From Bowmanella sp. JS7-9 (lineage in GTDB: Bacteria; Pseudomonadota; Gammaproteobacteria; Enterobacterales; Alteromonadaceae): a stretch of DNA of 64,000 bases. Position 1 is the stretch's first letter. Every line of letters starts with the position of its first letter. Below, piece by piece: positions 1 through 8,279 of the stretch. Under the pieces are notes generated by a model. It saw only the letters and a list, made by a program, of their open reading frames with translations. It made no database searches and was not told the DNA's origin. The stretch is from NCBI RefSeq assembly GCF_004329715.1, contig NZ_JXSY01000011.1, positions 186,001-250,000 of the forward strand, in the 5' to 3' direction. A program made the translations under genes and the position numbers.

Positions 1-157
1 CTGATACACAAGGTTGAATCAGAGCGGGGTTTGGCCACAGACTCTGCAGGTCCTGAGTGCATGATAATTTCATTAAGATTGCGTTTGTTGTGAGCTAATT
101 AAGCAAAATTAAGGTAATGTGGTGGGCTTAAACAGGATCAGGGACGTAACGTACAGC

Positions 158-2185
158 ATGGGAAATGGCGCGAAAATTGTGCATGCTGCGATCCTGTGGG
201 TTGCGCTTACTGTCAGCGGATTTGCTCAGGTCACAGTACCGGTGCAAAGCGGGCTTGATCTCGCAGCGATGGACACCAGTATTCGCCCTCAGGATGACTT
301 TTATCAGTATGTGAACGGCACCTGGCTGGCGCGTACTAAGATTCCCGCACAATTCACCAGTTATTCCATCTATACCGAAGCCTACGAACAGACCGAACAG
401 GCGTTAAAGCGTATTGTTGAGCAGGCTGCGCAGGCTCGTGATCCCAGCGATGAGCAACGCTTGATTGCTGATTTATACCGGAGCTGGATGGACACTGCGC
501 AGATTGAGCTGCTGGGATTAACGCCACTTACTCCTGAAATCCGCCAAATCCTTGCCATTAGTAATCATGAAGAACTGGTGCGTTGCATGCTGTTTCTGGA
601 AATGCGTGGCGTGATGGTGCCCTTTACGCTGTATGTGCAACCGGATTTAAAAGACGCTACCCGCAACTTACTTTACCTGCACCAGAACGGCCTGACCCTG
701 CCGTCACGCCGCTATTATCTGGACAACGACAACACCCAGTTTGCCGGCTATCGTCAGGCGTTGGGCTTATATGTACAACAAATGTTGGGATTTCTGCCTG
801 ACCCGGTATGGCAGAAGCGCGTGCCGGCCGTGCTGGGTATAGAACAACAATTGGCGTCGTTGCATATAGAAGAGATGAGTAGTCGCGACACCGATGAAAC
901 CTATCATCCTTATGCACTGGACGAGCTGGCACAAATTAGCCCGCAATTTCCGTGGGCAGGGTTAGACGTGTTGGCGGATTACACCGACCGCATCAATATT
1001 GATCATCCCCGTTACCTGCAGGGGTTAGCATCTGTGTTGCACAACACCCCGCTCGAGGACTGGCAGGCCTATTTGCTGTATCGCTTGATTGATAGCCGGG
1101 CCCGACATTTGCCTGCCGCGGTTGATGATATGCATCATTTATTACATGGCACTATCTTATCCGGTCAACAGCAGAAAAAGACCCGTTGGCGCCGTTCAGT
1201 GTCATTTATCAGCCAGCGTATGGCCGACCCGCTTGGCAAATTATATGTTGCGGAGAACTTCCCGCCAGAGGCCAAGCAGCGCGTCGAAAAAATGGTGTCA
1301 CAGGTGCTCACCACCTTTGAAAAGCGTTTAAAAGTGCTGGATTGGATGAGTGATGAGACCAAACTGGCGGCGCTGGAAAAGTTACAGCGCTTTGGTACTA
1401 AGATCGGTTATCCAACAAGCTGGCGCGATTTCAGCGGGTTAACGTTCGACCCGAAAAAGCACATGGATAACGTCAGACAACTGGCTCTGTTCAATTACCA
1501 GGCGGAACTGCGCAAACTGAAAGCACCGGTGGACAGAACTGAATGGTTTATGTCGCCGCAAACGGTCAATGCCTATTACGACCCCACCATGAATGAAATC
1601 GTGTTTCCGGCGGCCCGTTTACAAGCTCCGTTTTTCCAGCTGGAAGCCGATGATGCGGTAAACTACGGAGCGATTGGAGCCATTATTGGCCATGAAATCA
1701 GCCATGGTTTTGATAGTCAGGGCAGCCGCTTTGATGCCAACGGCAACTTGCGACACTGGTGGACGGATAAGGACAAACAGGCGTTTGCCGAGCGCGCCGA
1801 TAAGCTGATTGCCCAGTACAGTCAGTTCGACGTGTTGCCAGATCTGAAAGTGAATGCCAAGTTAACCCTGAATGAAAATATCGGCGATTTGGCTGGTTTG
1901 CGTCTCGCTTATTATGCGTATCTGGACAGTTTGCAAGGTAAGCCGTCTCCGGTGTTGGATGGCTTTAGTGGTGAGCAGCGCTTTTTTATCGGTTATGCCA
2001 TGACACGTCGCGGTAAATTGACAGATTCTGCGCTGTTAGCCCAGGCCGTGAATGATCCCCATGCGCCGCTGCGCTATCGGGTAAATGGTGTGGTGCAGAA
2101 CATACCGGAATTTTATGCCGCGTTCGGCGTCAAGCCGGGAGATAAGCATTATCTCGCGCCTGAGTTACGCGCCAGTTTCTGGTGA
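158..2185 (+). CDS. M13 (neprilysin-like) zinc metallopeptidase
   Basis: Secreted or periplasmic oligopeptidase of family M13, which cleaves small peptides. The zinc-binding motif HEISH is encoded at 1691-1705, and the third-ligand region NENIGDLAGL follows from about 1871. NAYYDP and the C-terminal Trp also fit the family, as does the length of about 675 aa. An N-terminal signal peptide (hydrophobic AAILWVALTVSGF, then AQ) fits a start at ATG 158. GTG codons at 119 and 122 lie closer to an AAGG sequence at 111-114 and would give a longer n-region, so the start is uncertain. The gene stands alone, and the cytochrome c gene downstream is convergent. Confidence 0.93.
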   Translation: MGNGAKIVHAAILWVALTVSGFAQVTVPVQSGLDLAAMDTSIRPQDDFYQYVNGTWLARTKIPAQFTSYSIYTEAYEQTEQALKRIVEQAAQARDPSDEQRLIADLYRSWMDTAQIELLGLTPLTPEIRQILAISNHEELVRCMLFLEMRGVMVPFTLYVQPDLKDATRNLLYLHQNGLTLPSRRYYLDNDNTQFAGYRQALGLYVQQMLGFLPDPVWQKRVPAVLGIEQQLASLHIEEMSSRDTDETYHPYALDELAQISPQFPWAGLDVLADYTDRINIDHPRYLQGLASVLHNTPLEDWQAYLLYRLIDSRARHLPAAVDDMHHLLHGTILSGQQQKKTRWRRSVSFISQRMADPLGKLYVAENFPPEAKQRVEKMVSQVLTTFEKRLKVLDWMSDETKLAALEKLQRFGTKIGYPTSWRDFSGLTFDPKKHMDNVRQLALFNYQAELRKLKAPVDRTEWFMSPQTVNAYYDPTMNEIVFPAARLQAPFFQLEADDAVNYGAIGAIIGHEISHGFDSQGSRFDANGNLRHWWTDKDKQAFAERADKLIAQYSQFDVLPDLKVNAKLTLNENIGDLAGLRLAYYAYLDSLQGKPSPVLDGFSGEQRFFIGYAMTRRGKLTDSALLAQAVNDPHAPLRYRVNGVVQNIPEFYAAFGVKPGDKHYLAPELRASFW

Positions 2186-2212
2186 TGCAAAGATAGAAGA
2201 ATGTTTAGTTCT

Positions 2213-2245
2213 GTTTAAAGCCACTGGCATCGCACGCCAGTGGCC
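2213..2245 (-). terminator. hairpin after cytochrome c gene
   Basis: Perfect 9-bp inverted repeat GCCACTGGC (2220-2228) and GCCAGTGGC (2236-2244), lying between the convergent 3' ends of the M13 and cytochrome genes. On the minus strand it is followed only by TTTAAAC, so termination strength is uncertain. Confidence 0.5.
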
Positions 2246-2252
2246 GTATCAG

Positions 2253-2555
2253 TTAGCCTGCTGGATTGAGGCTGGCAAAGTAAGCGGCCAGATTATCGAT
2301 ATCCGCGTCGCTCAGGGCAGCGGCCTGACCACTCATGATGGCATTCTTACGCTCACCACTGCGGAAGGCTTTAAGCTGGAGTTGCAGGTACTGTTCTTTC
2401 TGGCCTGCCAGATTGGGGTACATGGGGATCTGTGAGATGCCATTGGCACCATGGCACGCAGCACAAACAGCGGCTTTGGCCTTACCGGCGGCAACATCAC
2501 CTGCAGTGGCATTAAATGCCAGCGCAGCTGCGGCGATCACCAAAAACTTTTTCAT
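2253..2555 (-). CDS. periplasmic class I cytochrome c (c553/c4-like single haem)
   Basis: Small periplasmic electron carrier of 100 aa. It has a signal peptide ([19 protein letters not shown]) and one haem-binding CAACH motif (Cys31, Cys34, His35). A Met in NAIMSGQA is the likely sixth haem ligand, and [16 protein letters not shown] is the typical C-terminal helix of cytochrome c4/c553 domains. AGGAGAG stands just upstream of the ATG. The gene is monocistronic and convergent with the M13 peptidase. Its redox partner is not visible here. Confidence 0.9.
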   Translation of the reverse strand: MKKFLVIAAAALAFNATAGDVAAGKAKAAVCAACHGANGISQIPMYPNLAGQKEQYLQLQLKAFRSGERKNAIMSGQAAALSDADIDNLAAYFASLNPAG

Positions 2556-2729
2556 TGTTACTCTCCTGTTGTCTGTGGCATAACACCCCTGTGCGGGTAT
2601 GCCGTCATGTCATAAAATTTGAATCATGCAGCCTAGCAGAAATATCCATTTGCAGTTTGACGGGCGTCAAACATCCTTACTCAATGGTGTTACGTATAAC
2701 ACACTTAATTCGATTAGCTGGCTTTTCTC

Positions 2730-4163
2730 ATGAAATTTTTCAATAGCTATCAGGAACTTGGCGAAGAGTTTGCGGTTGCCGCCCAGCCTGTTCCGGTTGC
2801 CGAACCGACATTGTTATTGCTCAACCGGCCGTTAATGGCCAATTTGGCTATTGATGCCAGTGAACAGCAACTGGCGCAGATTCTCAGTGGTAATCAGCTA
2901 CATCCCAGCTCGAAGCCGGTTGCGATGGCCTATTCTGGTCATCAGTTTGGCCATTTCAATCCCTATTTGGGCGATGGCCGCGCCCACTTGCTGGGTGAAC
3001 TGCAGGATACCCAGGGCAAACACTGGGATCTGCATTTAAAAGGCTCAGGGCGCACACCCTTTTCCCGTAATGGAGATGGTCGTTGCGGGATTGGCCCGGC
3101 GCTACGCGAATATATTATGAGTGAGGCCATGTACCATCTGGGTGTACCTACCACCCGCACGTTGGCTGTCTGTACCACAGGTGAGCGGGTATTCCGCCAG
3201 TTGTCAGTACCGGGAGGCGTGGTGGCCCGTGTTGCCAGTAGCCATATCCGGGTCGGTACATTCCAGTATTTTGCGGCGCGGGATAATCTGCCCGCGCTGA
3301 ATAAACTGTTGGATTACAGCATCGCGCGTCATTATCCGCACATCGATAGCCAGGCTCCGGACGCGGCGCTACAGTTTCTTGATGCGGTCATGCAGCGCCA
3401 GATTAGCCTCATGGTGCACTGGATGCGGGTTGGCTTTATCCATGGTGTGATGAATACAGATAACTGCGCCATCAGTGGTGAAACCATTGATTTTGGGCCT
3501 TGCGCCATGCTGAGTATTTACCGCCCCGATGCGGTTTTCAGCTCCATCGATCGGGACGGGCGTTACGCATTTAACAATCAGGCCGGCATCGGCAAATGGA
3601 ATATGGCGCGTCTGGCCGAGGCCTTATTGCCTTTAATTGACCAGAACCAGCAGCAAGCGGTCGACAAAGTGATGCCGATTCTGGATAGCTTCGATCAACA
3701 CTACACGCGACAGTATCAGCAAATGATGGCGAATAAAATTGGTCTGCGCGATATCCACAGTGAACAGGACGCGGCGCTTATCGGGGAATTGCTGGCCCTG
3801 ATGGAAACCCTCAAGCTGGATTACACCCATACCTTCTCGCAACTTGGCGAGAGCCTCACAAATGAAACTGTTTGTTCTTCTTTAAAAGCCAGCCTGGGCC
3901 AGTGGGTTGAGCGTTGGTTGGCACGCGTTTCCGCCGATGAACAAGCACAGCAATTAATGGCCACAACAAACCCCGTTGTAATTCCGCGTAACCACCATGT
4001 GGAACGATTACTCAGCCACTATGAGCAACATGCCGGGTTAGCGGATATGCAGGATTTTTTACAGGTTCTGAGCCAACCCTACCAGCAAAGTGCATTAACC
4101 GGTCGCTATCAGGATGTACCTGAAAATGGTGATGTGGGTTACCGCACGTTTTGTGGAACCTGA
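2730..4163 (+). CDS. selO: protein adenylyltransferase SelO (YdiU family)
   Basis: Pseudokinase-fold enzyme that transfers AMP from ATP to Ser/Thr/Tyr side chains of proteins and has been linked to oxidative-stress responses. Family blocks visible are FGHFNPYLGDGRA, the nucleotide-binding KGSGRTPFSRNGDGR, and the metal/catalytic region HGVMNTDN followed by DFGPC. The C-terminus ends in FCGT; the Cys occupies the position that is selenocysteine in animal SelO. At 477 aa the length is normal for the bacterial family. No strong Shine-Dalgarno precedes ATG 2730. It stands between the cytochrome c gene (divergent) and the M1 peptidase. Confidence 0.95.
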   Translation: MKFFNSYQELGEEFAVAAQPVPVAEPTLLLLNRPLMANLAIDASEQQLAQILSGNQLHPSSKPVAMAYSGHQFGHFNPYLGDGRAHLLGELQDTQGKHWDLHLKGSGRTPFSRNGDGRCGIGPALREYIMSEAMYHLGVPTTRTLAVCTTGERVFRQLSVPGGVVARVASSHIRVGTFQYFAARDNLPALNKLLDYSIARHYPHIDSQAPDAALQFLDAVMQRQISLMVHWMRVGFIHGVMNTDNCAISGETIDFGPCAMLSIYRPDAVFSSIDRDGRYAFNNQAGIGKWNMARLAEALLPLIDQNQQQAVDKVMPILDSFDQHYTRQYQQMMANKIGLRDIHSEQDAALIGELLALMETLKLDYTHTFSQLGESLTNETVCSSLKASLGQWVERWLARVSADEQAQQLMATTNPVVIPRNHHVERLLSHYEQHAGLADMQDFLQVLSQPYQQSALTGRYQDVPENGDVGYRTFCGT

Positions 4164-4271
4164 TGTGTTCTAACTGCTAAAACGGGTAAATGGCACGCAA
4201 ATATGTGCCAACCACTTATCAACGGGCGTGCAAGCCAGTAGTATTAGCGGGTTACAACAAGGAAACCTTCC

Positions 4272-6176
4272 ATGACTCCAACAAAAACATTATTGGCGCT
4301 GTTTGCCGCCGCTGGTTTGACTGCGTGCAGCCAGCCTGCGCCAGAGCAAACGGTTACTGAGGCACAGCACGGTGCCAAAGAAATGCTGAATAGCCATGCA
4401 GAGATGCTGGCCGGCCATGATTATCATTCATTCTCTAATCCTGAGCAGGTGGTGGTAAAGCACCTGGCACTGGATTTGAACGTCAATTTCGATACCAACA
4501 TCATCAGTGGTTCCGCCACGCTGGATTTCAGCAAAGTCGATCCGGCTGCTGAGCAACTGGTATTAGATACCCGTGATCTGACCATTAGCAGTATCACTGC
4601 CAACGGCCAGCCATTGAATTACACCCTGGGTGAAGCCAGCGATCATATGGGTGCACCATTAACCATCGACCTGCCGGCCGAGGGCACCAGCCTGACCATC
4701 GAATACGCGACCTCGCCTGACGCATCAGGTGTGCAATGGCTGACACCGGCACAAACTGCAGGTAAAGAACATCCATTCCTGTTTACTCAGGCACAAGCGA
4801 CCCATGCACGTAGCTTTGTCCCCCTGCAAGATTCTCCGCAGGTGCGGGTAACTTACGAAGCGACGATTCATACCCCGAAAGAATTGTTGGCGGTAATGAG
4901 TGCGGCTAATGATCCTAATACCGCCCGTGATGGTGAATATCATTTCAATATGCCACAGCCGATTCCGTCTTATTTGATCGCGCTGGGCGTGGGTGATCTG
5001 CAATTTAAGCCGATGGGCGAGCGTACCGGTGTGTATGCAGAGCCGGCGATGCTGGATGCGGCGGCGAAAGAGTTTGAAGATACCGAATCCATGCTGATTG
5101 CCACCGAAAAGCGTTATGGGCCGTACAGCTGGGACCGCTATGATTTGTTGATCCTGCCACCGTCGTTCCCGTTTGGCGGCATGGAAAACCCGCGCCTGAG
5201 CTTTATCACGCCAACCGTGATTGCCGGCGACAAGTCACTGGTATCATTGATTGCCCATGAACTGGCACACAGCTGGTCGGGGAATACCGTGACCAACGCC
5301 ACCTGGCGTGATCTGTGGCTGAACGAAGGTTTCACCACCTATCTGACCTATCGCATTATGGAAATTATCTATGGTGAAGACCGCTTTAATCAGGAAGCCG
5401 TGCTGGGTTATCAGGATCTGCAGGCGGACGTCGACTCGTTAGAAGAGGGCGACGAAATCCTCGCCATCGACCTGCGTGGTCGTGACCCGGATGATGTGTT
5501 CTCGAATATCCCTTATGAGAAGGGCGCGTTATTCCTGCGTGAAATCGAGCAAAAGATTGGCCGTGATAATTTCGATGCGTTCCTGATGGGCTACTTTAAG
5601 CACTTCGCGTTCCAGAGTATCACCACCGATGAGTTTTTAACTTACCTGCAGGAAACCCTGTTGAAGCAATATCCTGAGCAACTGTCTCAGGAGCGTATTC
5701 AGCAATGGATCTTCACCCCGGGTATTCCGGAAGGCGCACCGGTACCGCAGTCAGACGCGTTTGCGATTGTCGATCAGGCCCGTAACAACTGGCTCAATGG
5801 CGAAGTCATGGCGGCGGATATTGATACCAAAGCCTGGACCACACACCAGTGGTTATTCTTCCTGAATAATTTGCCTGAGCAGTTGAGCGCAGAGCAACTG
5901 GCTGAACTGGATGCCGCGTTGGGTTTAACCAAGTCCACTAACAATGAGATTGCCCACAGCTGGCTGATGCATGTGGTGCGTAACTGGTATGAACCTGCTC
6001 TGCCGCGTCTGTATGATTACCTGACCCATATCGGTCGTAATAAACTGGTCAAGCCGCTGTATCGCGAACTGGCCAAGACTGAAAAAGGCAAGGCATTCGG
6101 TAAGAAAGCCTTCGAGGAAGCCAAGCCCGGCTATCACCCGTTAACGGTGAAAGCCAATGAAGGTTTCTTTGAATAA
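4272..6176 (+). CDS. M1 family aminopeptidase lipoprotein (LTA4 hydrolase-like)
   Basis: Zinc aminopeptidase of family M1 that removes N-terminal residues from peptides. The N-terminus is a lipoprotein signal with lipobox LTAC (Cys19), so it is probably anchored in the envelope. Gluzincin features are GGMEN (302-306), HELAH (His329, Glu330, His333) and the third ligand in NEGFTTYL (Glu352). The C-terminal helical domain of leukotriene A4 hydrolase-like members is present, giving 634 aa. AAGGAAA precedes the ATG. A convergent terminator follows directly. Confidence 0.94.
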   Translation: MTPTKTLLALFAAAGLTACSQPAPEQTVTEAQHGAKEMLNSHAEMLAGHDYHSFSNPEQVVVKHLALDLNVNFDTNIISGSATLDFSKVDPAAEQLVLDTRDLTISSITANGQPLNYTLGEASDHMGAPLTIDLPAEGTSLTIEYATSPDASGVQWLTPAQTAGKEHPFLFTQAQATHARSFVPLQDSPQVRVTYEATIHTPKELLAVMSAANDPNTARDGEYHFNMPQPIPSYLIALGVGDLQFKPMGERTGVYAEPAMLDAAAKEFEDTESMLIATEKRYGPYSWDRYDLLILPPSFPFGGMENPRLSFITPTVIAGDKSLVSLIAHELAHSWSGNTVTNATWRDLWLNEGFTTYLTYRIMEIIYGEDRFNQEAVLGYQDLQADVDSLEEGDEILAIDLRGRDPDDVFSNIPYEKGALFLREIEQKIGRDNFDAFLMGYFKHFAFQSITTDEFLTYLQETLLKQYPEQLSQERIQQWIFTPGIPEGAPVPQSDAFAIVDQARNNWLNGEVMAADIDTKAWTTHQWLFFLNNLPEQLSAEQLAELDAALGLTKSTNNEIAHSWLMHVVRNWYEPALPRLYDYLTHIGRNKLVKPLYRELAKTEKGKAFGKKAFEEAKPGYHPLTVKANEGFFE

Positions 6177-6191
6177 ACCTGAGTACTGACT

Positions 6192-6217
6192 AAAAGCCGG
6201 CCAATGCCGGCTTTTTT
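6192..6217. terminator. bidirectional intrinsic terminator
   Basis: AAAAGCCGG (6192-6200), loop CCAATG, then CCGGCTTTT (6207-6215) running into T6-T7. It separates the convergent M1 peptidase and the MAPEG/SGNH operon and has a T-rich tail in the plus direction. Confidence 0.85.
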
Positions 6218-6527
6218 AATGGGGTTTGCGCTGTAAATGGCGCTCCCAGTTGCCGTTGCTGATTTGGGTGCAGGCCTGCTCACTGTCGAAGCGTATGGAC
6301 TTTACCCTGCAATCTAACCCAGCCAGATGAGCGTCAAGGCGCTGTGAGAACACCTCATCCCAGCCGCTTTTTAATGCGGCAATACGCTGCGCTTCATGTT
6401 CGAAAACGGCAATCACCACGGGGGAGGTAGGTCGCCCGGTATGGGTAAGCCACCCAAAACCGTTGTTGTCTTGTTTGCACTGTTCACATAACGCGGTGAG
6501 TGCTTGAATGAGTTGTTGTTCTGTCAT
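6216..6527 (-). CDS. conserved small protein of unknown function, third gene of MAPEG-SGNH operon
   Basis: A 103-aa soluble protein starting MTEQQLIQAL. I do not recognise its family. It has several Cys residues and no signal peptide or membrane segment. Its ATG overlaps the TGA of the SGNH hydrolase by 4 nt (ATGA), so translation is probably coupled. This overlap favours the start at 6527 over a longer in-frame extension reaching 6572. It is probably a real gene because of the coupling, but function is unknown. Confidence 0.65.
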   Translation of the reverse strand: MTEQQLIQALTALCEQCKQDNNGFGWLTHTGRPTSPVVIAVFEHEAQRIAALKSGWDEVFSQRLDAHLAGLDCRVKSIRFDSEQACTQISNGNWERHLQRKPH

Positions 6528-7234
6528 TTTGATAATCGGGTCAAAATCCGCTTTGCGATGGTGTTGGCCCATGCCTGATATATCGCGGGGCCCGGGTGAA
6601 ATCCGTCACTAGCCATATGCTGGCCGGTTAACTGGCCGGCGATACTAACAAATTCGCCGTCATTGGCAGAGTGTAAATGCGCGGCGAGAGTCTGATTAAA
6701 GTGCTGCGCACGCTGGCCTAAGTACCAACGCAGCGGTTGTGGCAATGCCGGAAACTGGTGCATGGGTGGTACGGCGGTGGCTAGGATATGTGAGACATCC
6801 AGCTGCTGACGGGCGAAATTTAAGAGTTTTTCGTATTGGAATATCCATTCTTTTACGCTGATACGTGACGTAACATCATTCACCCCAAGACTGAGCACCA
6901 ACACATCCGCCGGTCGGGGCGATTGGGATTGCAGGAACGCCAAAGCGTTAGCGGTCGTCAGGCCACTATGGGCGATAAGTTGCCAATCGACAGGGTGATG
7001 CGGTGTCAGACATTGGATTAGTTGGCCGCTAAGTGCCTGATGTTGATGTGTTGCACCAACACCCGCGGCCGCAGAATCGCCAAAAATCAGTAACCGTAAA
7101 GGCCGGCCATGTCCTTGCTGGCCTGTTCTGTCCCCTTCGGCCTCCGGCAGCCGCAGAGTATCGCGGCGAACGCGTTTACCCTGCTGCAGCAACAGCGGTG
7201 CCAGTAACGGTAAACTTAGTTGATACAGTTGCAT
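6524..7234 (-). CDS. SGNH/GDSL-family hydrolase
   Basis: Esterase or lipase-like hydrolase of the SGNH superfamily, 236 aa. Block I is FGDSAAAG with nucleophile Ser54, block III is GVND (Asn119), and block V is DGFHPG (Asp210, His213). The N-terminus is hydrophobic for about 15 residues (LYQLSLPLLAPLLLQQ) and may be a weak membrane anchor. The start ATG at 7234 overlaps the MAPEG stop by one base (TGATG); a GTG one codon earlier is possible. Substrate unknown. The context (MAPEG upstream, small unknown protein downstream, all overlapping) suggests one transcript. Confidence 0.85.
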   Translation of the reverse strand: MQLYQLSLPLLAPLLLQQGKRVRRDTLRLPEAEGDRTGQQGHGRPLRLLIFGDSAAAGVGATHQHQALSGQLIQCLTPHHPVDWQLIAHSGLTTANALAFLQSQSPRPADVLVLSLGVNDVTSRISVKEWIFQYEKLLNFARQQLDVSHILATAVPPMHQFPALPQPLRWYLGQRAQHFNQTLAAHLHSANDGEFVSIAGQLTGQHMASDGFHPGPAIYQAWANTIAKRILTRLSK

Positions 7235-7653
7235 CACTGATGAAAATGGATCAGCAGGTTAATGGTCCAGTAAAGCGCGATGGCCACCTGTACCACAAAA
7301 AGGCTAAAGCGCAGATTGACCGCCCAGACGCTGAGGGAGACGAGGTGGATACAGGATTGTCCGAACCGTGACAACAGCAACCACATCGCCAACGAATCGG
7401 TAATAAAGTGCGACTCTGTGCTGATTGCCAACAGCATTAACGAAGCGAAAATCGGCAGATTTTCTACACAGTTTGCATGGGCTCTGGCGAGTCTTTGCAT
7501 AAAGGGAGACAGGTTGCCGTTATCCGGCTGAAACTGATTAGAGGCAATGGCCCCGCTGATCACCAGTTTACTGCGCAGTGTTTCCATCCACACCAACAGT
7601 AGCAGCGTCCATAGCACCAGTCCAAGCAGAGCAATTGCAGTGTAAGAGAACAT
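7234..7653 (-). CDS. MAPEG family integral membrane protein
   Basis: Four-helix membrane protein of the MAPEG family (membrane-associated proteins in eicosanoid and glutathione metabolism), 139 aa. The family signature RAHANCVENLPIF is present at about residues 55-67. Four hydrophobic segments are visible, starting with IALLGLVLWTLLLLVW. Bacterial members are mostly uncharacterised, and some have glutathione transferase or peroxidase activity. It is the first gene of an operon with an SGNH hydrolase and a small unknown protein. Confidence 0.88.
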   Translation of the reverse strand: MFSYTAIALLGLVLWTLLLLVWMETLRSKLVISGAIASNQFQPDNGNLSPFMQRLARAHANCVENLPIFASLMLLAISTESHFITDSLAMWLLLSRFGQSCIHLVSLSVWAVNLRFSLFVVQVAIALYWTINLLIHFHQ

Positions 7654-7710
7654 ATGTGGCCATCCGTCTTGCTTAAAGAATGACCAATGTATGGCTTTTT
7701 TACTGCTTTG

Positions 7711-8166
7711 TCAGGGCTTTAGCATCAGAGGCTGGTTTTGCTTGTCGGTGACATTGACCGTCACATCAATCCCGCTGCGCACGCTTTGGGTCACAATACA
7801 AAAGTCTTCAAATTGCGCCAATGCTCGCTGCAGATGGGGCATCTCCGCTGCCGTTTTACCTAGTTTGAGATCCACCTGAATGTGTGTGATGCGCCAGCGA
7901 CCATCGATGCGTTGCATATCTCCACGCACATTGGCGGACACTTTACCCGGGTCTTCTTTAAACTTGCGTATGGCAAACATCAGGCTGGCGGCCAGACAAT
8001 TGGCCACCGACGCAATCAACAATTTACCCGGGTTCGGGCCATGCCCCTTGCCCAGTGGCGGAGGTTCGTCGGTAAATAACTGACCCATTTCGCCAAAATC
8101 CACTTCAAATTTGTAGCCGTCCAGCAATGTTAACTGCACATCAATAGTGTGCTGTTCGTCACTCAT
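7711..8166 (-). CDS. OsmC family peroxidase-like protein
   Basis: OsmC/Ohr-fold protein, a family that reduces organic hydroperoxides with two reactive cysteines. Both are visible: Cys in VANCLAASL and Cys in FEDFCIVTQSVRSG. The start is placed at MSDEQH (8166) rather than an upstream in-frame codon at 8184, giving 151 aa. The subfamily is the generic OsmC type rather than Ohr. It lies between the MAPEG operon and the flotillin operon, and a terminator isolates it from the latter. Confidence 0.88.
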   Translation of the reverse strand: MSDEQHTIDVQLTLLDGYKFEVDFGEMGQLFTDEPPPLGKGHGPNPGKLLIASVANCLAASLMFAIRKFKEDPGKVSANVRGDMQRIDGRWRITHIQVDLKLGKTAAEMPHLQRALAQFEDFCIVTQSVRSGIDVTVNVTDKQNQPLMLKP

Positions 8167-8251
8167 CTTTTGTTTCTCCCTCACGAGGTGTGCAGCCAGT
8201 ATTGAATAGCCCAGCCAATTAAACCCTGCGCCAGCGCAATAAAATATAAAA

Positions 8252-8276
8252 AAAGCCGCCTGAAGAGGCGGCTGAT
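8252..8276 (-). terminator. intrinsic terminator of the yjfI-pspA-yqiJ-yqiK operon
   Basis: Minus-strand GCCGCC stem with a 6-nt loop, closing at GGCGGCT and followed by seven T. The plus-strand arms are at 8254-8260 and 8267-8273. It sits directly after the flotillin stop codon and upstream of the osmC-like gene. Confidence 0.88.
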
Positions 8277-8279
8277 TTT

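Noticed and set aside
1-93. Open frame at the left edge ending in TGA at 91-93
   Set aside because: Only 30 codons with no recognisable C-terminal motif; it could be the tail of an upstream gene but cannot be supported.
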